From the NCBI GenBank assembly GCA_900708905.1, contig CAADRB010000004.1, positions 4,567,257-4,631,256 on the forward strand: a stretch of 64,000 bases of DNA, written 5' to 3'. Below, one piece after another: positions 37,678-49,539 of the stretch. The stretch's first letter is position 1. Each line of letters begins with the position of its first letter. Both the position numbers and the translations under genes were made by a program. The notes below the pieces were generated by a model. That model searched no databases, was not told where the DNA came from, and saw nothing but the letters and a program-made list of their open reading frames with translations. Origin of the DNA: Hymenolepis diminuta (taxonomy: Eukaryota > Platyhelminthes > Cestoda > Cyclophyllidea > Hymenolepididae).

Positions 37678-39321
37678 ATGTCTCATGTCGGGAGGTCAGC
37701 TCGGAAGAAAATTGTTGGTTTGTAGTAAACATTTAGTATTGATTTTTAGTTCAATCTCGGTACAGATCGACATCTGTGTCAAAAGTAACAGTTTCTGCTT
37801 CTTCTCCTCAGCGCGATACACTTCCCTCTTTCAGCATTAATGTAAGTGGAATATAAGCTAGGTAATTATGCGTCATTTTCCGATTTCATCTCATTAATAT
37901 AATCCTCTTTAGGATTCAGTCGCCTCAAGTATTCCTTCTAGGAAAATGAATACTTCTTTACCTTCAAGAACTGTTTCTAAGCATTCGCCTTTCCTCTCCG
38001 ACGAAGATTTAATTAAGTGGTCTAATCGGACAATGTGGAAGTTTTTAGTTTTAAAATCTAGAAAAGCACTAGAAAGCCAAGCATACCTGGAAGTTGTATG
38101 TTGATGCATTATTTCACAAGTTGTCGTTTTTATTTTCTTCCCTCTAGAATCTTCGGAAAACTATTATGGAAAAGCGTGGAAGTGATGCTTGGTTTAAAAA
38201 ATGGCTAGTAAGCCAGAAGTCTCTAGATGAACAGGCAATGTTATTTTTTAATGTACTAATCGTCCTCTCTTATTAGACCGAAATCTACAAAAAATTGGTC
38301 GCATTATTGGAGGGAGACAAAGGAGTTATTAATCTTTTGCGACGTTTTCACGACCATCATCTTGAACCCGTGAGCAATCGTCTTCCTGTCTATGAAATTG
38401 CCATTGGAGATGATCTGATAACGAATTTAAAGTATGCGTTTGAGGCACAAAACCAGGTGAGTGAACTCCCGTTTTAGGATTTTATACAATATTCTTTTCG
38501 CTTTGTGTTAATTTTCACGGTAAGTATTCCATTAAGCATTCATTTTCATTAATATGCTCATTCGTAACATTCCTTCAATAACTTAATGCTCATCTGTTCA
38601 CAACCTGTGGATAGCACTATTAGTTAATGCTTGTCAAGATAAAAGTAAAGTGTTTTGAGGTTCTTCTCAAATATAAACTCAAGATAAATATAGGAAAGTA
38701 TTTTCCTGCAGTGTGCTCATAGTCTATCTTATAGTAGTGGTTTTTAAATCTTATTTCTTTTCCAGTGTTTAATCGTGGAGAAACATCCAAACTCGTTTTT
38801 TGAACAATTGGTTTCCGTTTTAATGGGTTGGGAGTAGGGATAGGGGATATGAGAGTCAGGAGAATCTTACTTCGTCTGAGCTCCAGAAACATCAAGTAAA
38901 GTCTGCTTATGCTTATAATCTTCACATGAAAAGTGTAGGTGACATAATTTCATGCGATTTCTTGTAGCATCCATCTATTTGACAAGGGAGTTTATCAGCT
39001 GTCAGATCATTTTTGGGTTCGTGTTGGCCAGTCTGTCCGTGCTTTATTATCTCACTATAAACTATAAAATATTCACGTATCCTTTCTTTAATATAGATGA
39101 AAGTCTGCTTGGAACAGCAACAGAAAGGTCTGGGGCGACTCAGTCAGCTGATGTCAGATCTAGCACGAGTTGTGCAGACTTCTACGGCTTGGACTGCCAA
39201 TCGGGAAGATGTGTTGTCCAAACTCATTGAAGCTTCTCGTCTCCTCCTTCACCTCGCCTCTCTACATGCTCATCGTCGGCAACTTGAAATGACCGAGAAA
39301 CTCGACAATCTCTTTCTCTGA
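37678..39321 (+). CDS. probable augmin subunit HAUS8/HICE1-like protein (six exons)
   Basis: Exons 37678-37717, 37750-37841, 37913-38095, 38148-38207, 38277-38456 and 39097-39321 join in frame to 780 bases (259 residues plus stop). The first four introns are only 32, 71, 52 and 69 bp; the fifth is 640 bp. All are GT-AG. The N-terminus is basic and Ser-rich (GRSARKKIVVQSRYRS), and the rest is predicted helical. HAUS8 anchors augmin to spindle microtubules so that gamma-tubulin can nucleate branches (family knowledge). I base the call on three recalled HAUS8 features in order: a basic tail with an SRY motif, a helical middle with many Leu and Lys, and an RLPVYEI-type segment (residues 160-166) followed by a Leu-rich C-terminal helix. 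No search was possible, and the protein could belong to another coiled-coil family. Only phase 0 keeps exon 3 open, which ties it to exon 2. AATAAA follows at 39348-39353. Confidence 0.6.
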
Positions 39322-39347
39322 TTTGGTATTCGATCATAGCTATTTTC

Positions 39348-39353
39348 AATAAA
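39348..39353 (+). terminator. polyadenylation signal of the HAUS8-like gene
   Basis: AATAAA 27 bases after the stop codon, giving a very short 3' untranslated region. It is followed by TTTTCTTGTATC. Confidence 0.6.
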
Positions 39354-39625
39354 ATACCTTTTCTTGTATCCCAAAACTTTCTACACTTGCCCTTATATTA
39401 GGAGGGCAGGCTGTAATTACATCTTTAAGCCTCTCTTATGTCGATTATCGAATGTGCTCTGATTAAAATGAAATCTGGCGTATATTTTATCCTATACTCA
39501 ACTGGCGAATACTTTCATTCGTGGAGTGATTATTGATGGGTAAAATGTATATTACTGAAAAATGTTAAGTAGGCAGATTAATACAGCGACACGTATCAAA
39601 ACAGGTCCAAGATGCAGTATGGTGT

Positions 39626-39631
39626 TTTATT
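39626..39631 (-). terminator. polyadenylation signal of the LC8 gene
   Basis: AATAAA on the minus strand (TTTATT on the plus strand), 48 bases downstream of the light-chain stop codon. Confidence 0.5.
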
Positions 39632-39678
39632 TACTCAAATTACAGATATTGTTAGTCGTTAAATATGGAATATGAAGA

Positions 39679-40109
39679 TTAACCAGACTTGAAAAGAAGA
39701 ATAGCTAAATTTCCCATGTAAAAGTAGATGAAATGTTTTGTTTCATGTGTAACATAGCTATAAAATTAGGTAAAAAGAGAAATTTTCAGTAATGTTCATT
39801 ATATGTTATAATGTTGGGGCGAAATTTTCAATCAACTAACCTGCCAAAGTTTCTACCAGCGATGCAGTGCCAAGTTGGACCATACTGTTGGTCGAATTCC
39901 TTTTTGAGGTAGGCAGCGATGTCCTTTTCAACATCGTGTCGATTCATGGCGTCTGAAGCAGTGTCTACAGCTTTTTGCTGCATTTCTTCCGTCATATCGG
40001 CATTCTTAATGACAGCTTTGTGATCATCCATTGTGGTACGGTGTCGAGCATACATTCTGAACTTCTTTGTGCTGTTTTTTCTCTTTCTTACTGCATTTAT
40101 AGCCAACAT
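39679..40109 (-). CDS. dynein light chain, LC8 type (two exons, intact)
   Basis: Exon 1 is 39841-40109 and exon 2 is 39679-39757 with an 83-bp GT-AG intron in phase 2 at the FGS codon. The core is canonical: [60 protein letters not shown] and the ending ILLFKSG. From the first Met the product has about 115 residues; from the inner Met at 40029-40031 (MDDHKAV) it has 89, the normal family length, so the inner start is more likely. A minus-strand AATAAA at 39626-39631 lies about 50 bases past the stop. This is the best-preserved light chain in the window and runs convergently toward the HAUS8-like gene, with about 360 bases between their stop codons. Confidence 0.93.
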
Positions 40110-43100
40110 TTTCCCACGGTGTTGCAGTAGCTTGGCCTCAAATTAACAAGGCATTACATGCATTAATAATTCAGTTATTTTAAGAAGAGAATATGTAATT
40201 TGATCCTAGCCAGTAATTCGCAGATACTTATCTCTGAGATCCCTCCTGATGTGAGGAGAGGATGGTATGTTTGCTAAAATATTATTAAGGAATGTCTTTA
40301 TGAGAAACTGTTATATTCTAAGATTGTGGTGAAACAATGTATATATTTCTATTCAGATTAGTAACCATAGATATTAAACCAGAATATTTACGTCGGTCTT
40401 GCGAGATTCTATTAAAGGGAGAGGTAGCTTATCAATCTGAGGTCTGGAGAAGAAAGAGTCTGCCTAGTCTATTATTCTAGCTTATTGTTTAATAACAAAA
40501 TGGAAAGAGGACAAGACAGTGGGGAAAAAAGTTCAGTGAAAGGAACGTATATCACAAGAGGGAGATAGAGAGGTAAGTAGGTAAATAAGTTGAATTTTGA
40601 AGGTTGGTGTGAATTGTAGTTCTTTGGAAAGAGACAAACACTCAGAGGACGCCATCGACTAAGAGCATTTGCCATGCCGGAAATGTGTAAATATGTACAT
40701 TAAAAGTGATCTAGGATTAGCCTGTGTCTACAGTAATTTGGATCACTCCAGATCCATGTTAGAGATTCATATCGAACGTTTAAAACTCAATCGAGTGTGA
40801 ATATTCCTGGGTTGATTTTGAGATCACAATAAACCCATTTCCCTACCCTAAGCGCTGTTGGTCATAGAGATTAGCCCCCTGTTTTGACCATATTCCAACC
40901 TCTAATAAACTATATGTTGTGGAATTACCCTATTTTAAACTCGTTTAGTCCAGGATGGTTCTCTGCGGAATATCTGGAAGGTCATTGTTGTTTGTATTTG
41001 CCATATTTTATTTCATCTGGAGTGTGGTAAGAGTTGTCATTATCCGTTATTCAATTTACTGGATTCAGCCCACTTTACTCAAAATTGCATTTGTAAGAAA
41101 AGCATCAGGATTACGATAATGCAAATTTAACCATCTGCAATCGTTGGTAGCAGTACTGCTGGATCAACAATCACTATCATTTCGGAAAATTTATTCAGTG
41201 ACGATGGCATATGTGCGGGAGAAACTAATTTCGAGATTTCAGAATATTATGTACTATTAAGGAAAGTGTTTACATCATTTACATTGTTATTTCCCAAAAT
41301 AAAAATAGAGATTCGTGGTTATGTAATTCGATATATTTGTCTAACAGTGGAATTTCTTTTACATAGGAATTTTGCCCTCACTCGAGAGTGAAACCGAAGA
41401 GGATTTGTTTAAGGTGAAAGATCCAGTTTTGAGTTAAGGGCCCAGTGTTCATCTGTAATTTCTAGCTATCTCTTCCCTCAGCGACCTTAAATCCTTCCAA
41501 ATATGTCGTCTCTTGAACTATATAACACTGAAGGATGACTACCTCTGAACTTTCTGATATTCTCTTTATTCTCATTCTATATGAAAATACTTCGCTTTTT
41601 CGTCCACGAAACCGCAGTGATGTTTTAATGGCCCCGTGACTCAAACCCCTATCTGTCATGTCTAAACGCGTTTATCGATTCCCCCTTCTATAACCGTCAC
41701 GTTCTATTAAAAGTACACTGCACTCATCACTTCATGCGCGTCCTTACCCAAGTGGGTCATATAAACTGTCTTTGTATTTTCACCCTTACACACCCCCACA
41801 CACGGTACACACACCTTCACGCACAACCTCAGTTACCGCACCTATCCTCCACAATCTCTATTTCACACCGCAGCCATCACCCTCCGTAGACCACCTCTCC
41901 TCATGTAGGCACCTTCATTCTTGCTCTTCCAAGATTTTCGCTAATTAACCTACTCCTTCCAACCGTCTCATAACTCTACCTGCTGTTAGGTTTAAAGTTC
42001 TTAAAAATTGGGAGAGGAAGTTGTTTGTAAAATAACTGGGGGTCCAAATCAGATAACCTGCTGTTAACCTCTTCTAAAATGTTTCCAATCCCATATCGAT
42101 ATGCGCCAATTCACCTCCCAAACATTTTCTAGCAGTCGTAAATACATATGAATTGCCCAGTTGATAATGTTCCGCTCAATCTTTCAACGTATTATAATTA
42201 ACTCTGCTATTTAATATTGCTTTAAATATTACAAAATAAATTATTTTCTCCTTTAGAATGACAGTCCTCACTACTTTCTCAAATTTGGATTTTTATTTTA
42301 ATGTTCTAGAGTATTTGAATCATTCCGAATCGAAATTTGATCCAACATTTTAATCGCATAATACAATAAAATACGATATAAATTCGCAAGGATTACACTT
42401 TAATCGGTGGACTACTGCCGTATATTACTATTTTCGCTCTGATCTTACCAATTATTTCATTTATGGCAAATTAAACCAATTCAAATATTAATCTTAACGA
42501 AGCATCTAAATGCCAACAAAAATTGGGCGAAGTGGATCAAGTAGAAGTTAAAAAAATGTTCGGGATATCAGGTGTGTCCTACTTAAATCGAAATCGGAAT
42601 CATTAGATCATTCACTTTAAATTGGTGAAAATTGATAGTTTCATCTTGGTTTGATGTTCAGATTTTGATATTTGATTCCGAGGGTTCTGAGTGAGCTCAT
42701 GCCTGTGATCTTTAAAGCCTGTTATCCATTTAATTAAACTGTGTATCCGGACATGCTACCGTGATAAATTGGGCTTCTCTAAAAGAAAAAAACAGTTAAT
42801 GGGTACTGAAAGATATTCACTCTGCCAAAAATAAGTTTTTTGAATAAGTTTGTCGATTATGGTGATGGTTTTTAAATGAACTGATGCGCATACATTTAAT
42901 ACGCCTACTTAAAATTACTTTCCAAAAGAATTTACAACTTGGGAATGATTGATCGTTACTAGAGCACATGAGTTAATGTTTCTGGAAATTTTGTCGGTAA
43001 ATAGAACCACTATGCCATGCAAATATTGGCTGTCTAACAAACACCGAGGGAGATTCAAGGAGAGATTAGATACAGCACTATCCATTCTCAGCTTCTTAAT

Positions 43101-43914
43101 CGCTGTGTTTACCCCCAAACTCTCTATGGAATTCCCTATTCAAACCATCTATGTCAACTCCATATCTCTATTTATGAATATGCAATCTTTCCTCCTGCCC
43201 CGCTTCCGTTTCAGGTCCTATTAATTTCTACTGACTAACTTCCATGGCCAGGTCCTCCAGCAAAATTCTCTAACAGCAAATCTTCTTACAGCTTCAATCC
43301 TCGTTGCCTGTGCTATTTCAGCCATCTTTCATTCCATCTCTCTACCACTTCTCACTAAAGCAATATTTCTACTTAGTCTTTTGCCTTCCTCTCATTGTAG
43401 CTCTACATCTGGTAGCTCTAGCCTTATCCAGCTGCAGAGTGGTGGAATTCGTTCACTTCTTGATAAGGATTCTATCTACACTCTTTAACTAGTATTAACT
43501 TGCAAATCCACATTCTCAATCCTTTAAAAAGTGTTACATTATGGTGAGTATTTGATTTTGTCTCTTTCTTATTTATCTCCTGATATGCAATTACTCTATT
43601 GCAGTTAGAGAAACCAACCATAGACTCCAGCTAATTAGAATAAAACAATGTAGAATTGTTTACAAACTCCTCTATTTGATGCATTAGGACGTAATTGCAC
43701 ATGTTTACCTACCTCAGTTATAACATATTGTAGATTTTGAGAACAAAATAAGAATAAAAAAGTTTAATTTCAGTATTAACATCTATAAAGAAGGACGGCG
43801 TAGAAATAAATCAAGTGCCCTGGTTCGTGGGTCATAAAACTGGGAAATTTTTTATAAAATTACGATGTTAAATCAGCATCAACGTCAATATTTTAGTTTA
43901 TAGGAAGTTCTTTT
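40110..43914. other. intergenic; C-rich dispersed repeat at 41528-41800
   Basis: No gene recognised. The plus strand turns C-rich from about 41640 to 41960 with CA-rich pieces (ACACACCCCCACACAC). The part 41528-41800 resembles 44920-45160. Confidence 0.5.
41528..41800 (+). repeat. C-rich dispersed repeat, copy 1
   Basis: Shares in order GAAGGATGACT, CGTCCACGAA, CTATCTG, ATGTCTAAA, ATCGATTCCCCC and AAACTGTCTTTGT with 44920-45160, at moderate identity and near-constant spacing. Neither copy is open in a common frame, so this is a non-coding repeat or a much decayed element. Confidence 0.6.
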
Positions 43915-44062
43915 CAACAACACAATGCCACAAAGTTCCAAATCGCCTGGCAAAGTCCTTCTTTATGTGGCATAATAATTCATCCTGTAATGGGCTGAAT
44001 TCAGTGCTTCCTGTTGCGTATCGCCAGACATATTCATCGTTTTGATCCTAAATCGACCATCT
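43915..44062 (-). pseudogene. dynein light chain LC8 relic (frameshifted)
   Basis: On the minus strand two frames together recall exon 1 of the light chains. The first reads MSGDTQQEALNSAHYRMNYY and hits a stop. A shift then gives CHIKKDFARRFGTLWHCVVEK and NF, followed by Leu and a stop. The FG codon and the splice donor that follow NF in the intact genes are replaced by CCTATAAACT, and no second exon was found downstream. It is clearly broken. Confidence 0.75.
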
Positions 44063-47000
44063 CAGGTTGGATCAGATTTCCACAAGTAAGAATGCATTTG
44101 CAAGAATTACATCACCGTTTTCATAAAGTGGAATTTTATTGTTAAATTTGCAATAGCAATCCTCACGCCCACCAAGATAGCTGCAGCAGTTCATGTGAAA
44201 TCTGTATTCTAATTTATTGTAAGCCTTTTTGTTAATACTATAATGTAAGGTAAAATTCATTCTCCCAGGATAATATCTCAAAGAAGAAGACACAACACAC
44301 AGGCCTTTTAAATGTTGCGCCACAAACTTATTCTAATTCCATTTTTTTGGCATCTGCGTTCCTGCAGTTGGAAAATTTAGTTAAGCTAGAGCCATTTCTA
44401 ACGCTAGTCCATTTTATCAAGACCCGTCTTTCCTATTTCTTGAGGTTGTTTTCAAATCTGAGGCTACTTAGCTATCATATTATCGTATTTGTTCACAGTA
44501 CTTAAAATGATTCAGTATGGCTGCCATCGAACTCGTGTCAAATGCCTGTTAATGTGGATAATACGGTGTCAATCTTAAAATACCGTAATCAAAAGTTTGA
44601 ATTTCGTTTAACAACGCCAATAGTACTAAAAGGCTCTTATTCGCATTTTTAATGTGGAAAAAAATTATCAAACATTTTCCCTTAAGAAAAGAGCATTTTT
44701 ATTATTGATGTTTGCAGTATTTCCCATGAACCTTATGTTTGTATTATTGGCCCGTTGATATATTTCAAGGTCAAAAATAAATTGGCTTATTACCTAGCTG
44801 ATCTGTGCGTTCTCTCATCCCTTTATCTTTCGGTAACTAGGATATCTGATTAGTAGATCGTAAAGACTTGAATAAAATCTTAAATCCGTAAGAAGAAAGT
44901 GAAAATTATGATAAATTTACATTGAAGGATGACTCTATATATTTTCAGAATTACCCTTTATTCGCATTCTCTGACAATACTTTGGTTTTACGTCCACGAA
45001 GCCGTACTGACATCTTTTATGTCCCTATGACGCATAACCTCTATCTGATATGTCTAAATGGGCCCATCGATTCCCCCCTTTTCTACAACAGCCCCGTTAC
45101 ATCTGCGCTGATATTCTCGCTCGGCCTTACCCCAGTGATTCATGTAAAACTGTCTTTGTTTCTACACTCAAAACGCACACGTGTCATTTACCGGCTCCTA
45201 CGTCTCTCCCTTATCTCCTCTGTTCCCCATCTCCCTCCTTCATTTGCTTTAATCCTCCCTGTGGCTTCCTTGAAAAAATTTTTGTCTAATCAACTATTGA
45301 TGTTCTGCTCCACAATTGTTGTTACCTCTTACTCAAACAGCTACGAATTGGTGACTGTCGTTGCTTTTGTTAGGTCTTAGCTACCAGCCGTTAGTTATCG
45401 TAACTCCAACAACATCATAGTATTTGGACAAGCGGATACATATCTGCTTGGTCATAACTTGGGGAAAGGTTGCATTGCAGTTGCATTGTTTTATATTTTC
45501 AATCATTCCAATGAAATTGGCAGTGACTTTATCACTATTTCCAATCAGTCTTTCACCCCTCATCATATTATGCGCTTGTATAGATGTTATTCCGTGCTTA
45601 AAATGATATTGTTAGCATTTTCATTGGATAAAAATTACTGACTTTAAATCAAAATATGTAAAACAGCCACTGAGCTAGTCCCATTTACCTAATCTTGACT
45701 GGGTTAAGTGGATCGAATTACGGTGACTAATTGAACGGCTAAAACAAGCGGTCAATAAGCTTGTAAAATTACTAACGGGAACATATCCAGGAACTCAGAG
45801 ATCAGATCTATAAAATTTTGATTTGGAATATGTGGACATTTATAGAGCAGATAAATCAATGCTTTCAGAATTCAAATAAAGTAGTGCTCTTGATATCCTG
45901 AGTTCATTACATTCTCCTATCCCTACTTAGGTTTCATTTCTGACCTATCATTTATCATAATCAAATGATTGCCTATGACTCAAACTCGAGAACACTTTTT
46001 TGCATCCAAATAACAACAACACTTTTGACTAAGCCGCACAAATTCTAACCATCCAACCTTTTTCTGATAGTCTTATCTATCAGTTTACTTATTAACAAAC
46101 GGTAAAACATAATATTCATTTGTATTCATGCTTTAATTTATGTTTTCACATACAGAAAGGAATAAAGGAGATATAAGTTCTCGTAAATTCATAAAACTAA
46201 TGAATTTTTAGTGTCACGTGAAGCTAATTTGTGGCACTTGGGAATACATTGGAAGCGGAGGAAAGGAATCATGAAGATAATTTTTAATGCTCAAATGACA
46301 GAAGTGACAGAAATTTCCATTCCCAAACACAACAATACCACGTCAGTTATGAGACAGACTGACAATAAACGTAGGTTAATTATAAGTCGCTAAAAGAGAG
46401 TTTATGAGTGAATATAATTTTTATCAAGGAGTTTTTCTTCTATGTTCTCTTAAAATGAATGTGAAAGATGGTGCTTACGAAGTTACTTGGAATCGTGCCA
46501 CTCAGAATTTCACTATGATGAAGGCAATAAATATATTAATACATACTGAAGCATAGAAAGAAAATTCATCATACAGTAAATATGACTTTATCAGACGCAG
46601 TAATGTATAGTGATTTAAAGTGGCAGGGCCAAATTCAGGATCCTGGCGTGTATGTCACTAAAGATAATTTAAAAGCCAGACCAAGTTAGGTGAGATATCA
46701 ATTTATAGAACTGATGATTTTCCTAAGTTTAACAGAGTATAAGAGTCCTTCTCGAATGAGAAGACCAAGGGTTGGATTTAACAAATATGTATTGGACAAT
46801 TGGAAATAAATGGGAAGGGGAAGGAACGAGGAGAGGGAAAAGCAATTGGGAGGGAAGGGGAGGTGTTAGTAATGAAAGAGGACAATTCGGATTATGAGGA
46901 TCAGGTAAAATACGGTAAGGTAGGGTGGTTTGCCGATTTCGTGTTCTCTGTTCATTGATAAGCAATTGAGAGTTGTATATGAGTCAGTAGGCGTTTAATA

Positions 47001-48940
47001 CATGGGGAGAGAGAGCAGGCCTGTGAGTCAAAATCCACAGGTGCAACAGTTTCATCGACTAACCTCTTTCTGTCAGACTTCCTCAGACTCCTACTACTAT
47101 CCCGTCTGATTAGATGCTACTCATATTTAAAATGTGCAGTTCTTAAATCCTCAACAATGATAATAGTAACAATCTCAGAGACTGATCTGCCATCTTGATG
47201 TTAACATTGCATAAATAAATTTTGTTCACTCAAGACAAATTTTAATGAGTTTAATTATTTAAATAATTATAAATATTATGCTCTGATTTATTTGTAAAAT
47301 ACAGAGGAAAATAAAAATACCTATAAACTAAACCAATTGTTGTTACAAAATGAAAACCTTGTGGTTAAAATAAACAAATTAAATTCTTGAAATTAAATCT
47401 GAGCGTAATAAATTAAAAATTGCTCTGTAAAAGGTACTGCAATGTATCAAAAAGCTCGGCAATATCGCATTTCACATGAAATAAACAAACTTATAAATAA
47501 TAATGTCTTAATACCGAAACTATAAAACTCCATCTCGATAAAGGTAGTTTAATCTCCTCATTTTATCATTGCTTGCCTCTATTTGTGTGATTGGTACCAC
47601 TTTTTTTAGAGAAACGATATTAGGAATAGAAAAACGCCATGCTTGTAAGCAATACTTGTTTCTGGTCACTCACTCTGTCTAAGCATGTTAAATAGTTTTA
47701 GCGAAATATTCACTTTTGCCGACATCAGATTTACTACCTACACTATCATCTTATATTTATGAAGTCAGTGAATGGTTACTAAGACTACTGATCGTTCGGA
47801 ACCAGATTCAGTTTGACTTCGGCACACGAACTTAACATTTTCCACTGGATACGTTTCCGCCGACGAGATTGGGGATAATATACTTTTTGAAGTGACCGTT
47901 AATTTTATGAACATTTAATTCCATTTCAAAGAGTTTGGTAATATTTACGATTGGAATGCTATACATGCTGTTTTTTATAAATTTATAAATTTTTCATTTT
48001 TATTAATCGATTGCGAATAAATTTCATTTATTCATTAAACGAATTAATATTCAAGGAGTAGTTATATATAATAACGTGATTAATAAGTATTCAGTTGGCA
48101 AAACTGAAAATTTTATTATAGTGAACTATCCGGAAATATTCTCGTCTCCTTGACAGAATTGCAAATATAAATCACCCAATTATAAGGGTATTTCAAATAG
48201 TAGTAAAGTCAGTCAATTGCAAAAATTAATTTTATTAATCAGCTAGATAAAATTTAATTAATAATAAGTGGCATCGTTATTGAGACTTTAGATATTTATT
48301 CTTCTCTAAATGCAATGTAATTAATTTTCACCCATTTATCCGTAACCTTATAAACACTTTCAAACGCTTCGGGCACGTTAATAAATGCTCTCCGTCCTTA
48401 CGGCTTTAACAACAGTCAATGTAATAATATTTTGTTAAATGAGTAGCAGTGTTTACACATAGACCAAACAAGAGTAGTCATTTGGTTTGGGTTAAATAAA
48501 TAGGTGCCATCTAAAGGTCCATATCAAGGCAGTTCAGTACAGTACAATAATGCATCTTACACGAAACGACTTTATTTCTTGTTTGCTAGTGGAATGGACA
48601 AGGCGCATCTATGAAAAAAGTGTTCCAGGCTATTTACATTGACCGATAAAACAAGGAAAAAGGTGAGGACTCCCTCCGTAACAAAGAATTTAAAATACTG
48701 ACAGAAGATTCGAGGTCCATATTGCGGTCCAATTGATTGTGATTTTAAAATAAATGATGAATTTCTATCCACATAACAGAATCATTCCTGAACTAAGTCC
48801 TTATTTAAACAATTTTAAGTATAATTTTATATTCCAATGCTTGCGTAAACCTAATGTAATCTGTAGTTCACCCCCGCGTGGTTAAATTGCACCAGCGGCT
48901 GCACACCGCTTGGTTCTCACACTCCCTTTTCTATTTCTTC
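44063..48940. other. intergenic; C-rich repeat copy at 44920-45160
   Basis: No gene recognised on either strand. The stretch 46725-46890 is purine-rich on the plus strand (GGGAAGGGGAAGG type) and gives a compositionally biased minus-strand frame only. Confidence 0.5.
44920..45160 (+). repeat. C-rich dispersed repeat, copy 2
   Basis: Partner of 41528-41800 in the same orientation, about 3.4 kb away. It is open for 152 codons in one frame (44922-45380), but that frame is not kept in the other copy and has no recognisable domain. Confidence 0.6.
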
Positions 48941-48941
48941 C

Positions 48942-48966
48942 CTCTCTCTCTCTCTCTCTCTCTCTC
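48942..48966 (+). repeat. (CT)n microsatellite
   Basis: About twelve CT units, directly upstream of the primer-binding-site-like sequence at 48974. Confidence 0.95.
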
Positions 48967-48973
48967 TTCAATT

Positions 48974-48989
48974 TGGTGACCCTGACCTG
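48974..48989 (+). other. tRNA-Trp-type primer-binding-site-like sequence
   Basis: TGGTGACCCTGACCTG. CsRn1-type Ty3/Gypsy elements of flukes prime from tRNA-Trp, with binding sites close to TGGTGACCCCGACGTG (family knowledge from memory). The match covers all but two or three of the 16 bases. About 230 bases downstream an LTR-like segment begins, so this could be the 5' inner edge of a strongly deleted element. Confidence 0.45.
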
Positions 48990-49199
48990 CTCTCATGCCT
49001 TTACAAAGGAAACATCAATGATTAGATAAATTAGGCTTAATAATAATGAAAAATAGATTTTTTGTGTCGATTGTGCAGCAGCTAACATGGTCGTATGCCA
49101 AATCGGAGACTCCGAGGTCGATGGCAATCCAATTATACTCAGTTTACAGAATGGTCAGGCCCATTTATTAAGTCTGGCTGATAAAGGTGGCAGAAATCG

Positions 49200-49539
49200 G
49201 ACTTTCCATGAAGAAAGGCTGCGGAGTTCGCGTGCAGAGGCCTCCTCAGCCAATCAGCAATCAATATCCCTGCAGCTTAGCATTATTTGTATATAAGGGC
49301 CAAGCTCGTGGACAGCGACTCATAAGGAGCTCTGTTCGCTTAAATTCTTACTATCTCGTCGCTTACGGATCAATAAACCCTCTCTACTCAATATCTTTCT
49401 TGTTCTCGTTACTTGGGGAGCAGTCTGACTAATTTCGGGAGCAGATTTGTAATTGAGGCCTCTGCAAGACGCTATCTGGACTGGTTAAGAGGATTACCTA
49501 GCTGTAGCAAAAAGGCTTATTGGTGTAGCATCCGCTACA
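49200..49539 (+). mobile_element. LTR-like segment, copy 2 of 3 (best preserved)
   Basis: Contains the parts of a retrotransposon LTR in order: a CCAAT-type word (AGCCAATCAG), a TATA box TATATAA at 49290-49296, AATAAA at 49372-49377 and an end TGTAGCATCCGCTACA that carries a short inverted repeat finishing in CA. Copies 1 (5530-5700) and 3 (53100-53395) share parts of it. No gag-pol sequence adjoins it, so it is a solo LTR or the 3' end of an internally deleted element. The left boundary is uncertain and may reach about 49080. Confidence 0.7.

Noticed and set aside
44922..45380. 152-codon open frame in the C-rich repeat
   Set aside because: The homologous repeat at 41.5 kb is not open in the same frame, and the composition explains the lack of stops.
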